64,000 nucleotides of DNA from Thozetella sp. PMI_491. Taxonomy: Eukaryota; Ascomycota; Sordariomycetes; Chaetosphaeriales; Chaetosphaeriaceae. Shown in pieces: positions 48,298 to 60,004 of this stretch. Made by a program: the position numbers and the translations under genes. The stretch is taken from NCBI GenBank assembly GCA_021432635.1, contig MU270052.1:1-64000 (forward strand). Reading direction: 5' to 3'. The notes beneath the pieces are model-generated. The model did no database searches and was not told the origin of the DNA. It was given only the letters and a program-made list of their open reading frames with translations. Every line of letters starts with the position of its first letter. Positions within the stretch are counted from its first letter, which is position 1.

Positions 48298-50052
48298 CTA
48301 GAGCACGTAACGATACCCAACCGCACCCTCTATCTCCACCAGCCCGGAACGGGCCGCCTTGCCGTCACTCCCGCCTGCCTGGTTCGCCCGCTCGGCCTTG
48401 TCTAAGCGTGCGTTTTCATACACGAAGAAAGTCCGCAGGAGGGCGGCGAGAAGTCCATTGAAAAACATAAAGGCGGCGCAAATTGCCATGCCTCGAACGT
48501 AGTACGGTTGGTCCGTGACGGGGAACACACGCGTGCCCAAGATTGGTCCACATTGTCCAATAATATTTAGCATTGCGATACCAACGCCGCGCTTCGTGTC
48601 TGTGCCTTGGTTGTTCAGCACCCACGATAGGATGTTCGCGATGCACGGGAAGACGCCCGCAGCGGCGAGGAAGACACCGAGGTAGCGCACCGCCACGGAC
48701 TTGACAGTAGCAAGCAGGACGTAGCCTACGCCGCCTATTATGGAGAGAATGATGATGATGAGCCCACGTTGCTGCGTCTTGTCGGCCATGTAGGTCGTCG
48801 CGAGGCAAACCAAGAATGACAAGAAATACGGCGGCGCGGTGAGTCCCTGGGCGTTGATGCTTGAGTAGCCCATAGTCGTCAGTATGGCTGGAAGAAAAAC
48901 AGGCAGGGATGCAAACGAGACGTTGCAGCTGAAGTACATTAGCGGCTGGATGATAGTCTGCGGGCTTTTAAATAGGTTAAAGGTTGCCAGCGCCTCTTTC
49001 ATGCTGAACCCCCCTATGCGGTCCTTGCCTTCCCGGCCGGTCTGTAGAACGGCCCGGGCTCTGGCCACCTCTTTCTCCTCTTCTGTGAGGAACGAAGCCG
49101 TGTCGGGCGAGTCTGGGAGGACGAAAAAGACGACGCAAGCGAGTATGATGGTGGGTAGGCCCTCGACGAGGAAGAGGAGCCTCCAGTTGGAGATCGAGGG
49201 GTGGCCGGAAGTGATGCCAAAGGCTAGGGCACCGGCGAACGTGGTCGCCAGTGGCGCGGCCGACACGAAGATGCCGCAGCGAAAGCCGAGCTCAGCCCGC
49301 CGGTAGAAGAAGCTTAGCAGGAACGGGACACCGGGTGCGAACGCGCCCTCCGCCATGGCGAGGAACCACCGGCACACCATGAGGCCTTCCCAGCTGAAAG
49401 CAGCTGCTTGGAGTGTGGCTGCAAGCCCCCTAGCCGTCGGGTTAGCCAGGTAAGCAGTGATGGAGGGGACTATGAGCCACAAGGAATCTCACCAGACCAT
49501 GACGGTAAGAAATGCCCATATGTCTTGGTCCATCATTAGTTCAGATGTGGTGACCGTTTCATGGGGTGAGGAGTGGCCATACGTGGTGGGCATATCTTCC
49601 ACATGAGGGCAGCCCATTCGAATATGACTGATAGAGCCGGTTAGTTTTCTAGGGTTTCCGGGCCGTCGGCAAAAGGAATAAGACCTACTATACGGGATGT
49701 AGAATATTGTCAGGAGCCACTGTGGTGTGGTCAGCATATAACCCTCCCCTAAGGAACGGCAGGTCTGGGAACCAACTTGGTAGTGCCCATCGTCGAAGCC
49801 CAGATCCTTTCCCATGCCAGCCGTCTGCGCGTTGCCGATGTTGGAGCGGTCGAGAAACGCGACCAAGTACAGCAGAAAGAGTATGCTGACGACCCTCCGG
49901 TCCAGCTTTCGAAGGAGGCGCTTCTCGGTCACGGCGTCGATGTCGATGTGCGAGAGGCCCTGCGCATGCGAGCTCGGGGTAAGAAAGGCCCCCTCATGCT
50001 CGGTCGTGGGCTGCTTAGCGTCCGCAAGCGCCGGGCTGCTAGAAGCAGACAT
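48298..50052 (-). CDS. MFS transporter, anion:cation symporter (ACS, Dal5/Tna1-like)
   Basis: Five exons: 50052-49777, 49719-49689 (31 bases), 49627-49583 (45 bases), 49523-49493 (31 bases), 49429-48298. Introns are 57-63 bases, several with CTAAC/CTAAT branch sites. The product has 504 residues. Helix 1 reads VVSILFLLYLVAFLDRSNIGNA, the DRSNIGNA signature of the ACS family that imports allantoate, nicotinate, pantothenate, biotin precursors and other organic anions. The three tiny exons rebuild WLLTIFYIPYIIFEWAALMWKICPPHIWAFLTVMVWGL, the conserved helix 2-3 region. Motif GLMVCRWFLAMAEGAFAPG follows. The C-terminus is soluble and charged. It probably brings a small carboxylate or vitamin-like compound into the cell, plausibly the substrate of the neighbouring dioxygenase. 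Confidence 0.89.
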
Positions 50053-51477
50053 GACGGGCAACCGGGGGGGGGAGGGGTTCGGCAAGAAGGTTGTGGCCAG
50101 GCACTCGGCACACGATGGCGACTCAAAGACAGAGTTGGGCCGGAATGCGGGCGGGCATATGTAGGTATAAATCTAAACTGCGTGCCCCGTGCTGTGCGAC
50201 CTCTTGAGAGAAGGCAACTCGGGTCTGGTTTTTTGACTCACTTAGGCGAATGGCCGAACCAGCGGTGTCTTGCAGACTAAATACAACCTCGTGCCGGGCC
50301 TAACACTGCAAGGCAGCGCCGAAGCAACGTCGTGGACCCCAAGCCGACAGGGCCGAGCCCTGTTTGCTCCTCTTTCTCTGGGGTCGCTGATCATCTCGCG
50401 AAAGGTGACGACGGGTCATTCTCTCCTCCCAATAGGGCGCCTTGGTTGCTTCGAACATACGGCACCTGCAGAGTAAGCTTTGGGCCAACCCCACACTAAA
50501 AAATTTAAGGACATGGGTCCAACGCCGGGACTTGGGTGCCGAGCTGGGGGCGAGCCCCTCCCTAGCGGGCAAGTGCGATCTACGACAAAAAGTGCCGAAA
50601 CCCTGCTAAAAGACTCCCATTGCGCCAACGGCTCAACGGCAGCCAGCGTGCATTGGTATTGGTGCCGTCTCCCATTCAAGCCATGCTACTTGCGATCTCG
50701 TGTCTCGCCACCCGTTGGGTCCCGTCGGCGTGGCCTCGGGATGGGCGGCATTCCATACAAGGCTGTGTGCGACTTTCCGGCAGGGATCTGTGCTACAGCG
50801 GAACGGAACCGGGAGCCACAGCGAAAGAAGGCCTGCTTACGTGGGAGAGCTACACAGACGCAGCTCTTCGGACAAAGCAAAGTTGGGTAACTTATACGCC
50901 TTGCAAAGCGCCTCGTCGACCTGCCTTGCCAACCGACGTATGCCCAATGGAGGGACTCGGACAAGCTGTACAGGGTCTCACAGGAATTGAAACTTGATAT
51001 GCTGTGTCTCTCCTCTCGATGGGCTGGGCGGTGAGATTCGATTGCTACCGGTTGCGGATTTGGAGCACTTCGACTCTATCCATCTGGATTATTTATCCTG
51101 AATAGGAATTACACCAGGAATTGAGACTCGTTCAGATGAGACCAATCCCATCATCCTAGGGAGCTATACCTGGAGGAGGCTAACTCCGTCCGTTAGTCGC
51201 TCGCTACCATGTCCATTTCATTTTGTCCATACCAGTCCTGTCGCTGTTAGTCCCGAAAGTCCCGAAAGTCCCGAATACTGCAGTACAATGTATAGTGTTG
51301 GGCAGGGACCTCAAAGCACCAAGCCAGCCGGCCCTTTCATCCTAGCAGTGCGCTAATCGGCTGCAGCCCCGGATAGAACGTCGTCGGGATTGGTGGAATA
51401 GAGATTGAGGTTGTCAGGCCGAGCCCCGCAGTGATCTCGCCCGGCATCGTGGTATAAGTCGCGCTCCTGTCTCGCAG
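50053..51477. other. Intergenic between ACS carrier and rhamnogalacturonase
   Basis: No gene supported. The part near 50053 is the carrier promoter. A short direct repeat, GTCCCGAAA repeated about three times, lies near 51248-51275. Confidence 0.45.
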
Positions 51478-53191
51478 TTAGCCACCGCAGCCCGGACGAG
51501 GGGCGGCCGCCTGGGATGGGTGCACATACGCTACCGAGGCCACAGTCTGGGTCGTGGTGTACGTGCCCGAGGTGCCGCTCTTCAGGCAGCCACCGCTGCC
51601 GTAGGCGTTCTGGCAGACATAGCTCTCGGACGAGCCGGCCTCGGTCCAAATGTAGACGTTCTCAACCACCACTTCGGTGCACGGCACCGCCGACGGGCAC
51701 AGAATCCGGATGGGAGGACGCTGGGCCCCATTGGCGCACGTTCCATGCCAGTGGTCGAAGGTCAAGTTGGTGTACTGCACGCCGTTGCCTGCCACGGTGG
51801 ACATGGAGCTCCAGAAGGCGTCCAGGTCGAGCGTGTACGCGTTGGCGTGTCCCTGGAAGTTGGTGAACTGGGCGTTGTAGAATTGGCCACTGCCGCCGTT
51901 CGACTTGATCATCATCATCTGGTTCGAATGGTGCGTGTAGATGTGGTTGTACTCGATGTCGTGGATGTCTGTTCATGCTTGTAAGAACACCGCTGGCAGC
52001 AGCCACTTCGCTCAGGGCTGCGGTTCACTTACCAGTGTCGGCGCCCAGGGAGCCGATAGCGCAACCGCCGGACCAGTCTATTCAGGTTCCTCAGTCAGTA
52101 ATTGCCTTTTATGTGTGTGCTTAGGAGTATGTCTCAGAAGCAGTGCTCGTGAGACGGTACCAAAAGGAGGAAATCAGCTGCGAAAGAAGGCTTACTGCAG
52201 TGGACGCGGTCTACTAGAATGTTCTTGGCCGGACTCTGTCGAACCAAGTTAGCCCCTATTATGCTCTCCCACATGCGAAAGAGTGCCGTTGCACGAGAAC
52301 GATGTCTCTATGCTAGGGCACAGCCTACCTTGACCGTGACACTACACACATTCGTTAGACACGCATTCAAGGGAAGACCTCACGGTGGTATATCTACTTA
52401 CCATTCATCTTTATTCGTAACTTCGACGTCGTGGACGTAGATATTGGTTCCCCAAACATCAATGCCATCCAGACCGCCTCGGTTGCCTCCGCGAATGATC
52501 ATGTTGTACACCTCTCCGTTGGTGCACGTGTCCATGGTGAAATGGAAAGCGGGAGAGTCGACTAGAGCAATATCATGGACACTGAAGCCTGTCACATCGT
52601 ACAGCCGAAGAATCCTCGGGCTGTTGCCAATAACATCAACATCGAGGCTCTCGAGGTTGGAGCGTGCGCTTCTTCTTACCCGTATGTGTTTTCTGGAGAT
52701 CGGTGTTAGTAAAGCTAAGGCCGCCGGGCTCTCGCATGCAAAAGGCTTTTCATCCATCCAGACTTACGGGCGTGGAACTCGTACCCATACCCCTGGATCG
52801 CGCCCTTGGAGTTGGCCGAATAGAACTCAAAGTCGGTAGTGTGCTCCACAAAGATCATGTTCCCCGCGGCCGTGCCGGTGCGGTAGATGGTGCCCTCGAG
52901 GTTGATCGACACAGATTTGCCGCCGTTCAGGGTAATCCAGTTAGCCAGACCGTAGCTCCCGCTGGGGATATAGACCTGGCCGCCGCTCTTGCAGGCGGCC
53001 CATGCCGACGTGATGGCGGCGCTGTTGTCAGTGGTGGCGGAGGCCACGCCGCCGTAGTCCATGATGTTGCAGACCTTGGTGGCCGCCTTCTGCGCAGTCG
53101 TCGTCGTGGGGCCGACGCTGCCGCTAAGCTGGGCTGCAGTCCACGGCGCGACTGCCAGCAAGCTGGCGACGAAGGAGGTTAAGGAACGCAT
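51478..53191 (-). CDS. Secreted GH28 rhamnogalacturonase, seven exons with two 13-base exons
   Basis: Exons: 53191-52768, 52692-52680 (13 bases), 52620-52402, 52341-52329 (13 bases), 52235-52196, 52077-52033, 51968-51478. Six GT-AG introns (59-118 bases) in matching phases give 414 residues. A signal peptide covers about residues 1-20 (ends TAAQ). The two tiny exons rebuild the family-typical HAQNTYGPRILRL (140-152) and NKDECVTVKSPAKN (215-228). Rhamnogalacturonase marks are [10 protein letters not shown] (194-203), the acidic pair Asp217-Glu218 in place of the polygalacturonase Asp-Asp, [12 protein letters not shown] in place of the GHG loop, and MIKSNGG. It should cut the galacturonate-rhamnose backbone of pectin hairy regions outside the cell. 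The start at 53191 is the first ATG in frame; a weak TATA-like CATAAAAAA lies about 100 bases upstream. Confidence 0.91.
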
Positions 53192-56100
53192 GCTGGAGTC
53201 CAAGAGCGACCGAAGAACAAGAGCAGCGAGATGGAATGCCCTACTCGGCTGTCCTTCTCGATTCTTGGCTCTGCTCGGAGGGCCGTCCCTCTTTTTTTAT
53301 GACTATCTCTCCGCAATACTCTCTACTACGGCCCTGTGCCCCCCCATTCCGGTGCCCACCTCCGGAGGTGAGAGGGTGGTGACCCCCGAGCCGGTGTTGA
53401 TGATAGATACAGCCGGCGGGGTCCCGGAGTCAGGCTTCCCACCAATTATCACTCTTGGCACTGCCGTCCCGGCCGTCATCGTACTCGACATGACGTACAC
53501 TTGTGCGAGGGAGAGGGAAAAAAGGTTATGGGGGTTGTCTCGAGCATATTCAATAAGTGGAGACATGACTAGGCCTAGGGGAATAGGGCCAAATACTGGC
53601 CGTTTCACCTCACCCTCCTTGATTTCCCACCTTTTTCCACGGCTGGGAACGGGCACCGCGCGCATTGAAAAGAGCCCTCGCCTTCATTTTGACTCTGAGA
53701 TGGGCTGTCGGCGGAGCTAACTCGCAGAGAAGATGGAGCGTTCTAGAACTCTGAGCTCGACGCCATACGCCATACACTCTATTGGAAGAGCCGCAACGGC
53801 TGTCGCTCGCAACGATCTAGATGTCTGCGCGAGTCTGCCGTGGCGCGCAATTACCTTCCAGGAGTCCCGAGAGACGGCGCTCAGGTTGAATGGGCACGCG
53901 GGAGGTGTCGTACCTCTATGCAGCTACCCTAGATGCAGCACAAGATCTGGGGTAACTGGCTCCTAATAAATCGGTGGGTTCGGTATTCCTGTCTCTGCCA
54001 GACACAATCCATCTTCTATACTCGATGGCCGCGGGAATCTTCATGTGCACGTGGGGTCCTGTGGGCATCGCCAATGGCCTCAGGCAACGAATGTACAGGT
54101 TTATTGGCGCCTCGTTCCGCTTTGACGGTCCTTTTGGGGTTGATCATGATCTACACCTATCCGGCGCTCGCTTCCCGACTACATTGACGACCATTTTGGT
54201 GCAGAGTACGGAATATGTGGTGTCAAATGGTGCGATGGGTTAGCGCCATAGCTCGAATGCAACCCAAGCGCGGGGTGAGGTCATGGCATACCCCATCGCA
54301 ATCTCGACAAGCGGTTGGAGGCGCATTGTCGCTGTCTCGGGAAGGTCAATAATAAAAACTTCCCTTGGCTGGCAGGGCGGCCGGACCAGCAAGAATGGGT
54401 CAAGCCGGCTTGGCCTGAGCGCCGTGCGGTTTGCGACGGCGCGACGCGCTAATTTAAGCCTATGTACGATCTGGGCAGTGGCCTGGTCCTGGCGTTGTTA
54501 TTTGGATGGAATTAGAAGGTTGGCGGGGCCCATTCTCCGTGGTTAAAGCACAACAAACAACCAGGTTCTCCCGGGGGTGTCGCTTTGGTGCCTACAGGAA
54601 TAATAATGGTCTCGGGAGGTTGGATTGGGTGGCCAGGTCGGTCCCTCTCTTTATGACCGAGGTCACATTGTTTCGGAAGCCAGCAGAGCCAACTCGTAAG
54701 TAATTGTCAGAGAAAAAGGCCGGAGGATTATACCCCACCGCAGGAGGAGCCACACGGCAGAACAACGGAAACCGGGAAGGAGGAAATAGGCTGCTTCTAG
54801 GGTGTCGCTATTACTTGGGATCTACTGCGGATTCGAGCCTGGGCGAGTCCCATGGCCCCGAGGAGCGACTGCAGCTGCTCCTTGCAGTGCCAATTACTGC
54901 CACTCAGGATTTAGGTCGGACCCTGTCCGTGAAGGCCAAAGGCCTCCAACGGTCCCCATGTTGGCTGTCCCTGATCCGATGTCGTGGCCAAAAGTCTGAT
55001 GAGTGCCAAGGCCAACACCAGACGTGGCTTAGAAGTTCCCAAGGTTTGGGAGTTGGGACCATCTCCAGGGCGGCGATTGCTTGCAGTACTAGATTGCGGC
55101 TGGTGGCGATGCTGTCTGGGGTTGGTGGAACACCAAACTCAAAGAGCCGGCAACTGGGTCCAACACATGGAATGCGCCGCTTCCAGAAGCAGCGAGAGAA
55201 ACCTGCCAGACACTGTCCATGTGCAGTGCAAAACTCTTGGTTTGACGCAACCGCCATGCCTCGCTGACTTTGACATCACGTTGCTCCCCGTATTCGTGGG
55301 GGGGGCAACATCGTGAGGTGTTTATATTTAGAACCACGACAACACGATGTTTTTTGTTTTTTTTTTGCTCTCGCTGGTCGACGGCCCGTCACGCCATGCC
55401 CAAAATGCACCTCGGCAGATCCGTTGGCCAAGTGCCGCCCGCTCTGTACTGTTCTTCAACACGAAGATTTTGGGCGGTTCGACCGGGGAGTGGGCCGAGG
55501 TGGCTGACTCACGGAAGGAGCTACACCCCGTGTAGGATACAGGACTAGGCACTAGGCTCGTGGATCGATCGGGGGCCCTCACAAGGGCACCCCGAAACTG
55601 TCCTGGGGAGGGAACGTTGCAACCAACCCGTGGTGTGCTGAGCGGCTTTCGCGGCTGCTCTCGCCTCTAGAAGGTCTTCATTCCACGTGCAAAGAATCTG
55701 TCAGCGGAGGCGGCGGCGGCGGCAACACCGCACTTCGCCGTCATGGCGGATACGCACGCTCCTAGCTTCGACGAGCAGACGCTGCGATGACATCGACCCT
55801 TCTCCGCCGGTCTCGTCTCGTTTGGAGATGAGGCTCCAGAAGGGATCGTCGGGCGCTCCATTGGCGAGTTTGGGAAACCCACGCCACCGACGCTACCGGT
55901 TACTTGGCGCGTTTACCTCGCATCAGGGGCTTAGGCCCAAAAGGGGTCTTGCCCAGGAGGAAGGGTTAGCGGTGCTCTCCTGTTTCAACCACCTGACCGG
56001 TCGGGCTGCACCGCGCTGCCATTTGCCCATTGTTTCGCATAACAAAACGATGCAGGCATGAGGACATCGGATTTTTTTTTTTCTTGTTGTCACCCTTGCA

Positions 56101-57590
56101 TCTGGCGAGGCGCAGCTACGCATTATTGGCAGTGCACTGCACAGCAACCTGTATGTCTTGGACACTCTACCATGCTGCAACACCACAAGGTTCCCTCGAG
56201 ATGCAACTAATGGGCGTTGCGAAGAGCTGTGGTCATCGTCGAGGAGTACAGACCACCGAGACCGCCGGCGAGCTGGCAACCGTCAGGAAGAAAAAAAAAG
56301 GGGGGGTTGCTCGCTCAGTCGGGTCCGCCCCCAATTTTTTTTTATCCTGTCAAGCTTAAGTGTCATGTGGAGAGAGCAGCGCGAACCGCCCAATGAGCGG
56401 GCTCTTGGCTGGTACCACACAATGGGACAGAGGGGGAGACACGCAGGGAGGTGCCCCATGAGCGTAATATCCCACAACCGCCCTCGCCCCTGGGGCGACC
56501 AAAGGAGCAAGACAGGATGGCACACTCGCAGGCCCTCATCGGCGCAGGCAGGGAGATGGGCGATGCTAAGTTTTGGGAAGGTTTGGATATGTGGATATGT
56601 CGTAACACCATGCAGCAAGCACGAGATCTGGAGGCGACGGCGTCCCACGATCGAGTTGGACAGCACACCCGGGCTGGATTTCCGAGACGAGAATGTTCGC
56701 TCCATGGGGTATTCCAGATGGACCCGCCAAATCTCGTGAGCGCGCAGGCTGCATCTGGTCACGAACGGCAAGGCGGCCAATTTCGGGGGTAGTGGTACGC
56801 TGGTACTTTCGTATTGGACCTGGGCTATTGGGACCCTCGGCGCGCATCGGTGCCCAGCGTGCGCTGGGTGATTCGCTCGTGTTCAGCCCAGGAGGTGTGC
56901 GGCGCCGCGGGGCGACGCCAACCAATTTTGGCTCGTGAGGCGGTGGGGCCGCCGAGCGCGGGCGCTACCGGGGTCCCCTGCCATCTTGTTTTTTGGACCG
57001 ACCGACCGTCAGGGGCCTGCAGCGCCACGAACCTGGAGCATTCCACGGCACCTCGCTCCTCGTTGGCCAGGCCCGAGCCTTGGCTGACACCAGGCAAGAC
57101 CAGGCAAGACGAGGTGGCCGGGGAGCCCTCCACGGCCTCTCGCACCACCGACGGCGGCTCGTTTAGCTCGTAGCAATAAAAGCAATGATGCCCGCCCCTT
57201 CCTCTTTGTTGACACTCCTCCCTCTCTCCTATCCCTCATCCTCACCTCCTCTAGCCTAATCGCTACTCTTACTCCCGTGTGGCTTTCAGCCTTCAGTCTC
57301 TCGTTAACCTACGTCTTTATACTAATATACACCCTCGCTTCTTCCGTTCCAGTTGTTCTCTTTCCCAGCCGCCAATTCTCAGCTCGCACTCCATAGCAAC
57401 CGCAAACGAGTCAGCTCCCCCGTGCCTTCCTCTCGGGATTCGAACATTTATTTAGCTGAAGCCGCATTCCTCACTTGAGCCTCGCGGTCTCCTACCCCAC
57501 CTCTCCGTCAACCAGCTTCTCCATTGTTGCCCCCGTGTCCCCACGGCATAGCAATCCGCCCCAGAAGCACCCCCAGCAACATCCAGCATC
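53192..57590. other. 4.4 kb gene-poor gap
   Basis: No supported gene between the promoters of the rhamnogalacturonase and the Crh gene. Frames up to about 220 codons occur but look like chance in GC-rich DNA. The last 400 bases are the CT-rich promoter/leader of the Crh gene. Confidence 0.5.
57193..57590 (+). promoter_or_regulatory. CT-rich core promoter and leader of the Crh gene
   Basis: A long pyrimidine-rich stretch (57193-57285) is followed by a weak TATA-like TTATACTAATATA near 57316 and a C/T/A-rich, G-poor leader up to the ATG at 57591. CT-rich leaders of this kind are common ahead of strongly expressed fungal genes. The exact transcription start is not visible. Confidence 0.5.
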
Positions 57591-58781
57591 ATGTACTCCA
57601 AGGTTGCTTTCAGCGCCCTGGCTCTCGCCACCCTGGCCTCTGCCCAGACCTTCACCAAGTGCGACCCTACCAAGACCGGTAAGTCGTTGCCGTTTCTTTT
57701 TGCTCGCTCGCGATGGGGCCAAAGCTGACATGACCTTGCTGTAGACTGCCCTCCTGACGCTGCTCTCGGCGCCACCATCAAGACGGTCGACTTCCGCAAG
57801 GGCAAGGACGACTTCTTCGAGATCGCCGACGGCACCACCCTCACCTACGACGGCACCAACGGCGCTGTCTTCAGCATCGCCAACGTGAACCAGGCCCCAA
57901 CCATCACCTCGAGCAAGTACATCTTCTTCGGCAAGGTCGATGTTGTTGTCAAGGCCTCGCTCGGTGTCGGTGTCGTCACCTCGGTGACCCTCCAGTCGGA
58001 CGATCTTGACGAGATCGACTGGGAGTGGCTCGGCGGTGACTCGACCCAGGTCCAGACCAACTTCTTCAGCAAGGGCTGCACTGAGGTGTACGACCGTGGT
58101 GGCTACTCGGCCGTCGCGAACCCCCAGGCGGACTTCCACACCTACACCATCGACTGGACTCCCGACTCAGTGAAGTGGATCATTGACGGTGCTGTCGTCC
58201 GTGAGCTCAAGGCCTCGACCGCCTCGGGCTGCGATGGCTTCCCCCAGACCCCCATGCAGATCAAGCTTGGAACCTGGATTGCCGGCAAGCCGGGCAACCC
58301 CCAGGGCACTATCGACTGGGCTGGTGGTATCACCGACTTCTCCCAGGGTCCCTTCCTCGGTTACTACCAGAGCGTCACCATCCAGGACTACATGGGCGGC
58401 TCGGGCGCCACTGCCGCCGGCGAGTACGTCTACGGCGACAAGAGCGGCACCTGGCAGAGCATCAAGGTCAACGGCGGTAGCTCAAGCGGCTCGTCCTCGT
58501 CGGCCTCGAGCTCTGCTGCTGCCTCGTCCACCACCTCCAAGTCCTCTACCTCGGAGGCTGCCAGCAAGACCAGCTCTGCCACCACTCTGACCAGCGTCAC
58601 CTCGGCTGCTTCCAACGGCACTGCCACCACCACCTCTGCTGGCTCATCTGGCACCTCTGGCTCCCAGACCACCTCTGCTACCACCAGCGCTGTCACCACC
58701 ACCGGCAAGAACGCCGCCGGCAAGGTTGCCGGAAGCCTCTTCCTGGCTGGCGCTGGTCTCGTCGCTGCCCTCCTCCTCTAA
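57591..58781 (+). CDS. GPI-anchored GH16 chitin-glucan transglycosylase, Crh family
   Basis: Two exons, 57591-57678 and 57745-58781, with a 66-base phase-1 intron, give 374 residues. A signal peptide covers about residues 1-18. The catalytic motif DEIDWEW has Glu119, Asp121 and Glu123, the Crh/GH16 E-x-D-x-E form. A Cys-rich start (KCDPTKTDCPP) matches Crh1/Utr2-type proteins. From about 285 to 350 the chain is almost all Ser, Thr, Ala and Gly, a likely O-glycosylated stalk, and it ends in a hydrophobic tail (VAGSLFLAGAGLVAALLL) after GKNAAG, as expected for GPI attachment. The enzyme links chitin to beta-glucan in the cell wall. Codon use is strongly biased to C-ending codons, suggesting high expression. 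Confidence 0.94.
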
Positions 58782-60004
58782 GCGATGATCGTCTCCTGAA
58801 CGTTTACGGTCTTCGCACTGGGGACCTCCCGAGCCGAGCTATTTTGCGTCTTCGCTACAATCCTTTCGACAAAGCATACCCCAGCCGCACACCCTCCATT
58901 GCATGGATGTTTTATACACTGCGGCGGTTGGGTTGTGTGTCAAGTTTACCAATGTTTAATACCGGTTAACACGGGAGACCTACTCAGGAAATGCATGTCA
59001 CGAGAAGGGAAATGAAGGACTGTGGAGTTGCGCGATTTGCTTTTTGATGCATTCGTGGTCTATATTCTCCCGCAAGGGCGAAACCATGTGAGAGAGCAGA
59101 GGCGTGTTACTTAGCATCTCGTGGGTGGAGCAAAACATAAGGTGTGGTATAGCTTACGGTCTTGCATGATACCTTTTTAAGAAGCATTTGATGTGCCAAA
59201 ATGAAAATTGGGAAATCCAGTCCCTTGAAAAAATGACCTCCATGATCTGTCGTCTTCCCAAGTGCCACCTGATCTACCCGTCCCGTCCCGTCTCCGCTGC
59301 GGAGAGCCCAAAAACCGGGGAGCGACAGTTTCGAGTATATACATGGTCCATGCCCGTTTGGCATAGAGCAGCCCGCCGAACTGGGACGGCTAAAGTCAAA
59401 TCTTGGCTCGAATAATACTCAACGGCTGCCTGAATAGTACCTAGCCCGGTCTCCGTTGAACCCGACCAATTTGAGAGCCGGCCGGGTAAATCAGGTTCTC
59501 CCAGGTTTCCCTTGAGCCTGGGATTGCCGAGTCACGGCTAGTTGTTTCTGAGGCGGACAGAGAGTCATGATCGCACATGTGCAACTTTTAATGCTTCTCA
59601 CTAGCCTGCTCCATGACCGCAGGTAAGGTCAGAGAAGGCAGCCGCTGGGCACCGCTTCCGAGAAAATGTGCAGCATCCACTCGGGACTTTGCAAGGGTCT
59701 ACGGAGAGTAGTGCTAGGCATCTTCCATCTCAGCAGTTGCCTTGTCTGAGGTCCGACGCCTCGCCGGCGTGACTAACAGTTGGGCCAATATTTTTTGCGT
59801 CGACCTGTTATCCAGATGCCGCGCCCCAACTACTTCGCTTTGTTGTTTATGCCCGCCCCGCCCTCGTTCCCGGGACATTCGCGCACTTTTGAATCGTTCC
59901 TTAGCCACCGCAGCTTTAGTCCCATACCGCCAAACAATGCTGGGCGGCAGGTGGGGTGCTGCAGCTGGTTCTCATTCACTACCTCAGGCTGCGTGTTTGG
60001 AAGA
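58782..60004. other. Intergenic between Crh and sirtuin genes
   Basis: Holds the 3' region of the Crh gene and the promoter and leader of the sirtuin gene. The sirtuin frame is open from 59780, but that part is leader-like. No other gene seen. Confidence 0.5.

Noticed and set aside
56283-56780. 165-codon minus-strand frame
   Set aside because: Composition and lack of motifs suggest chance.
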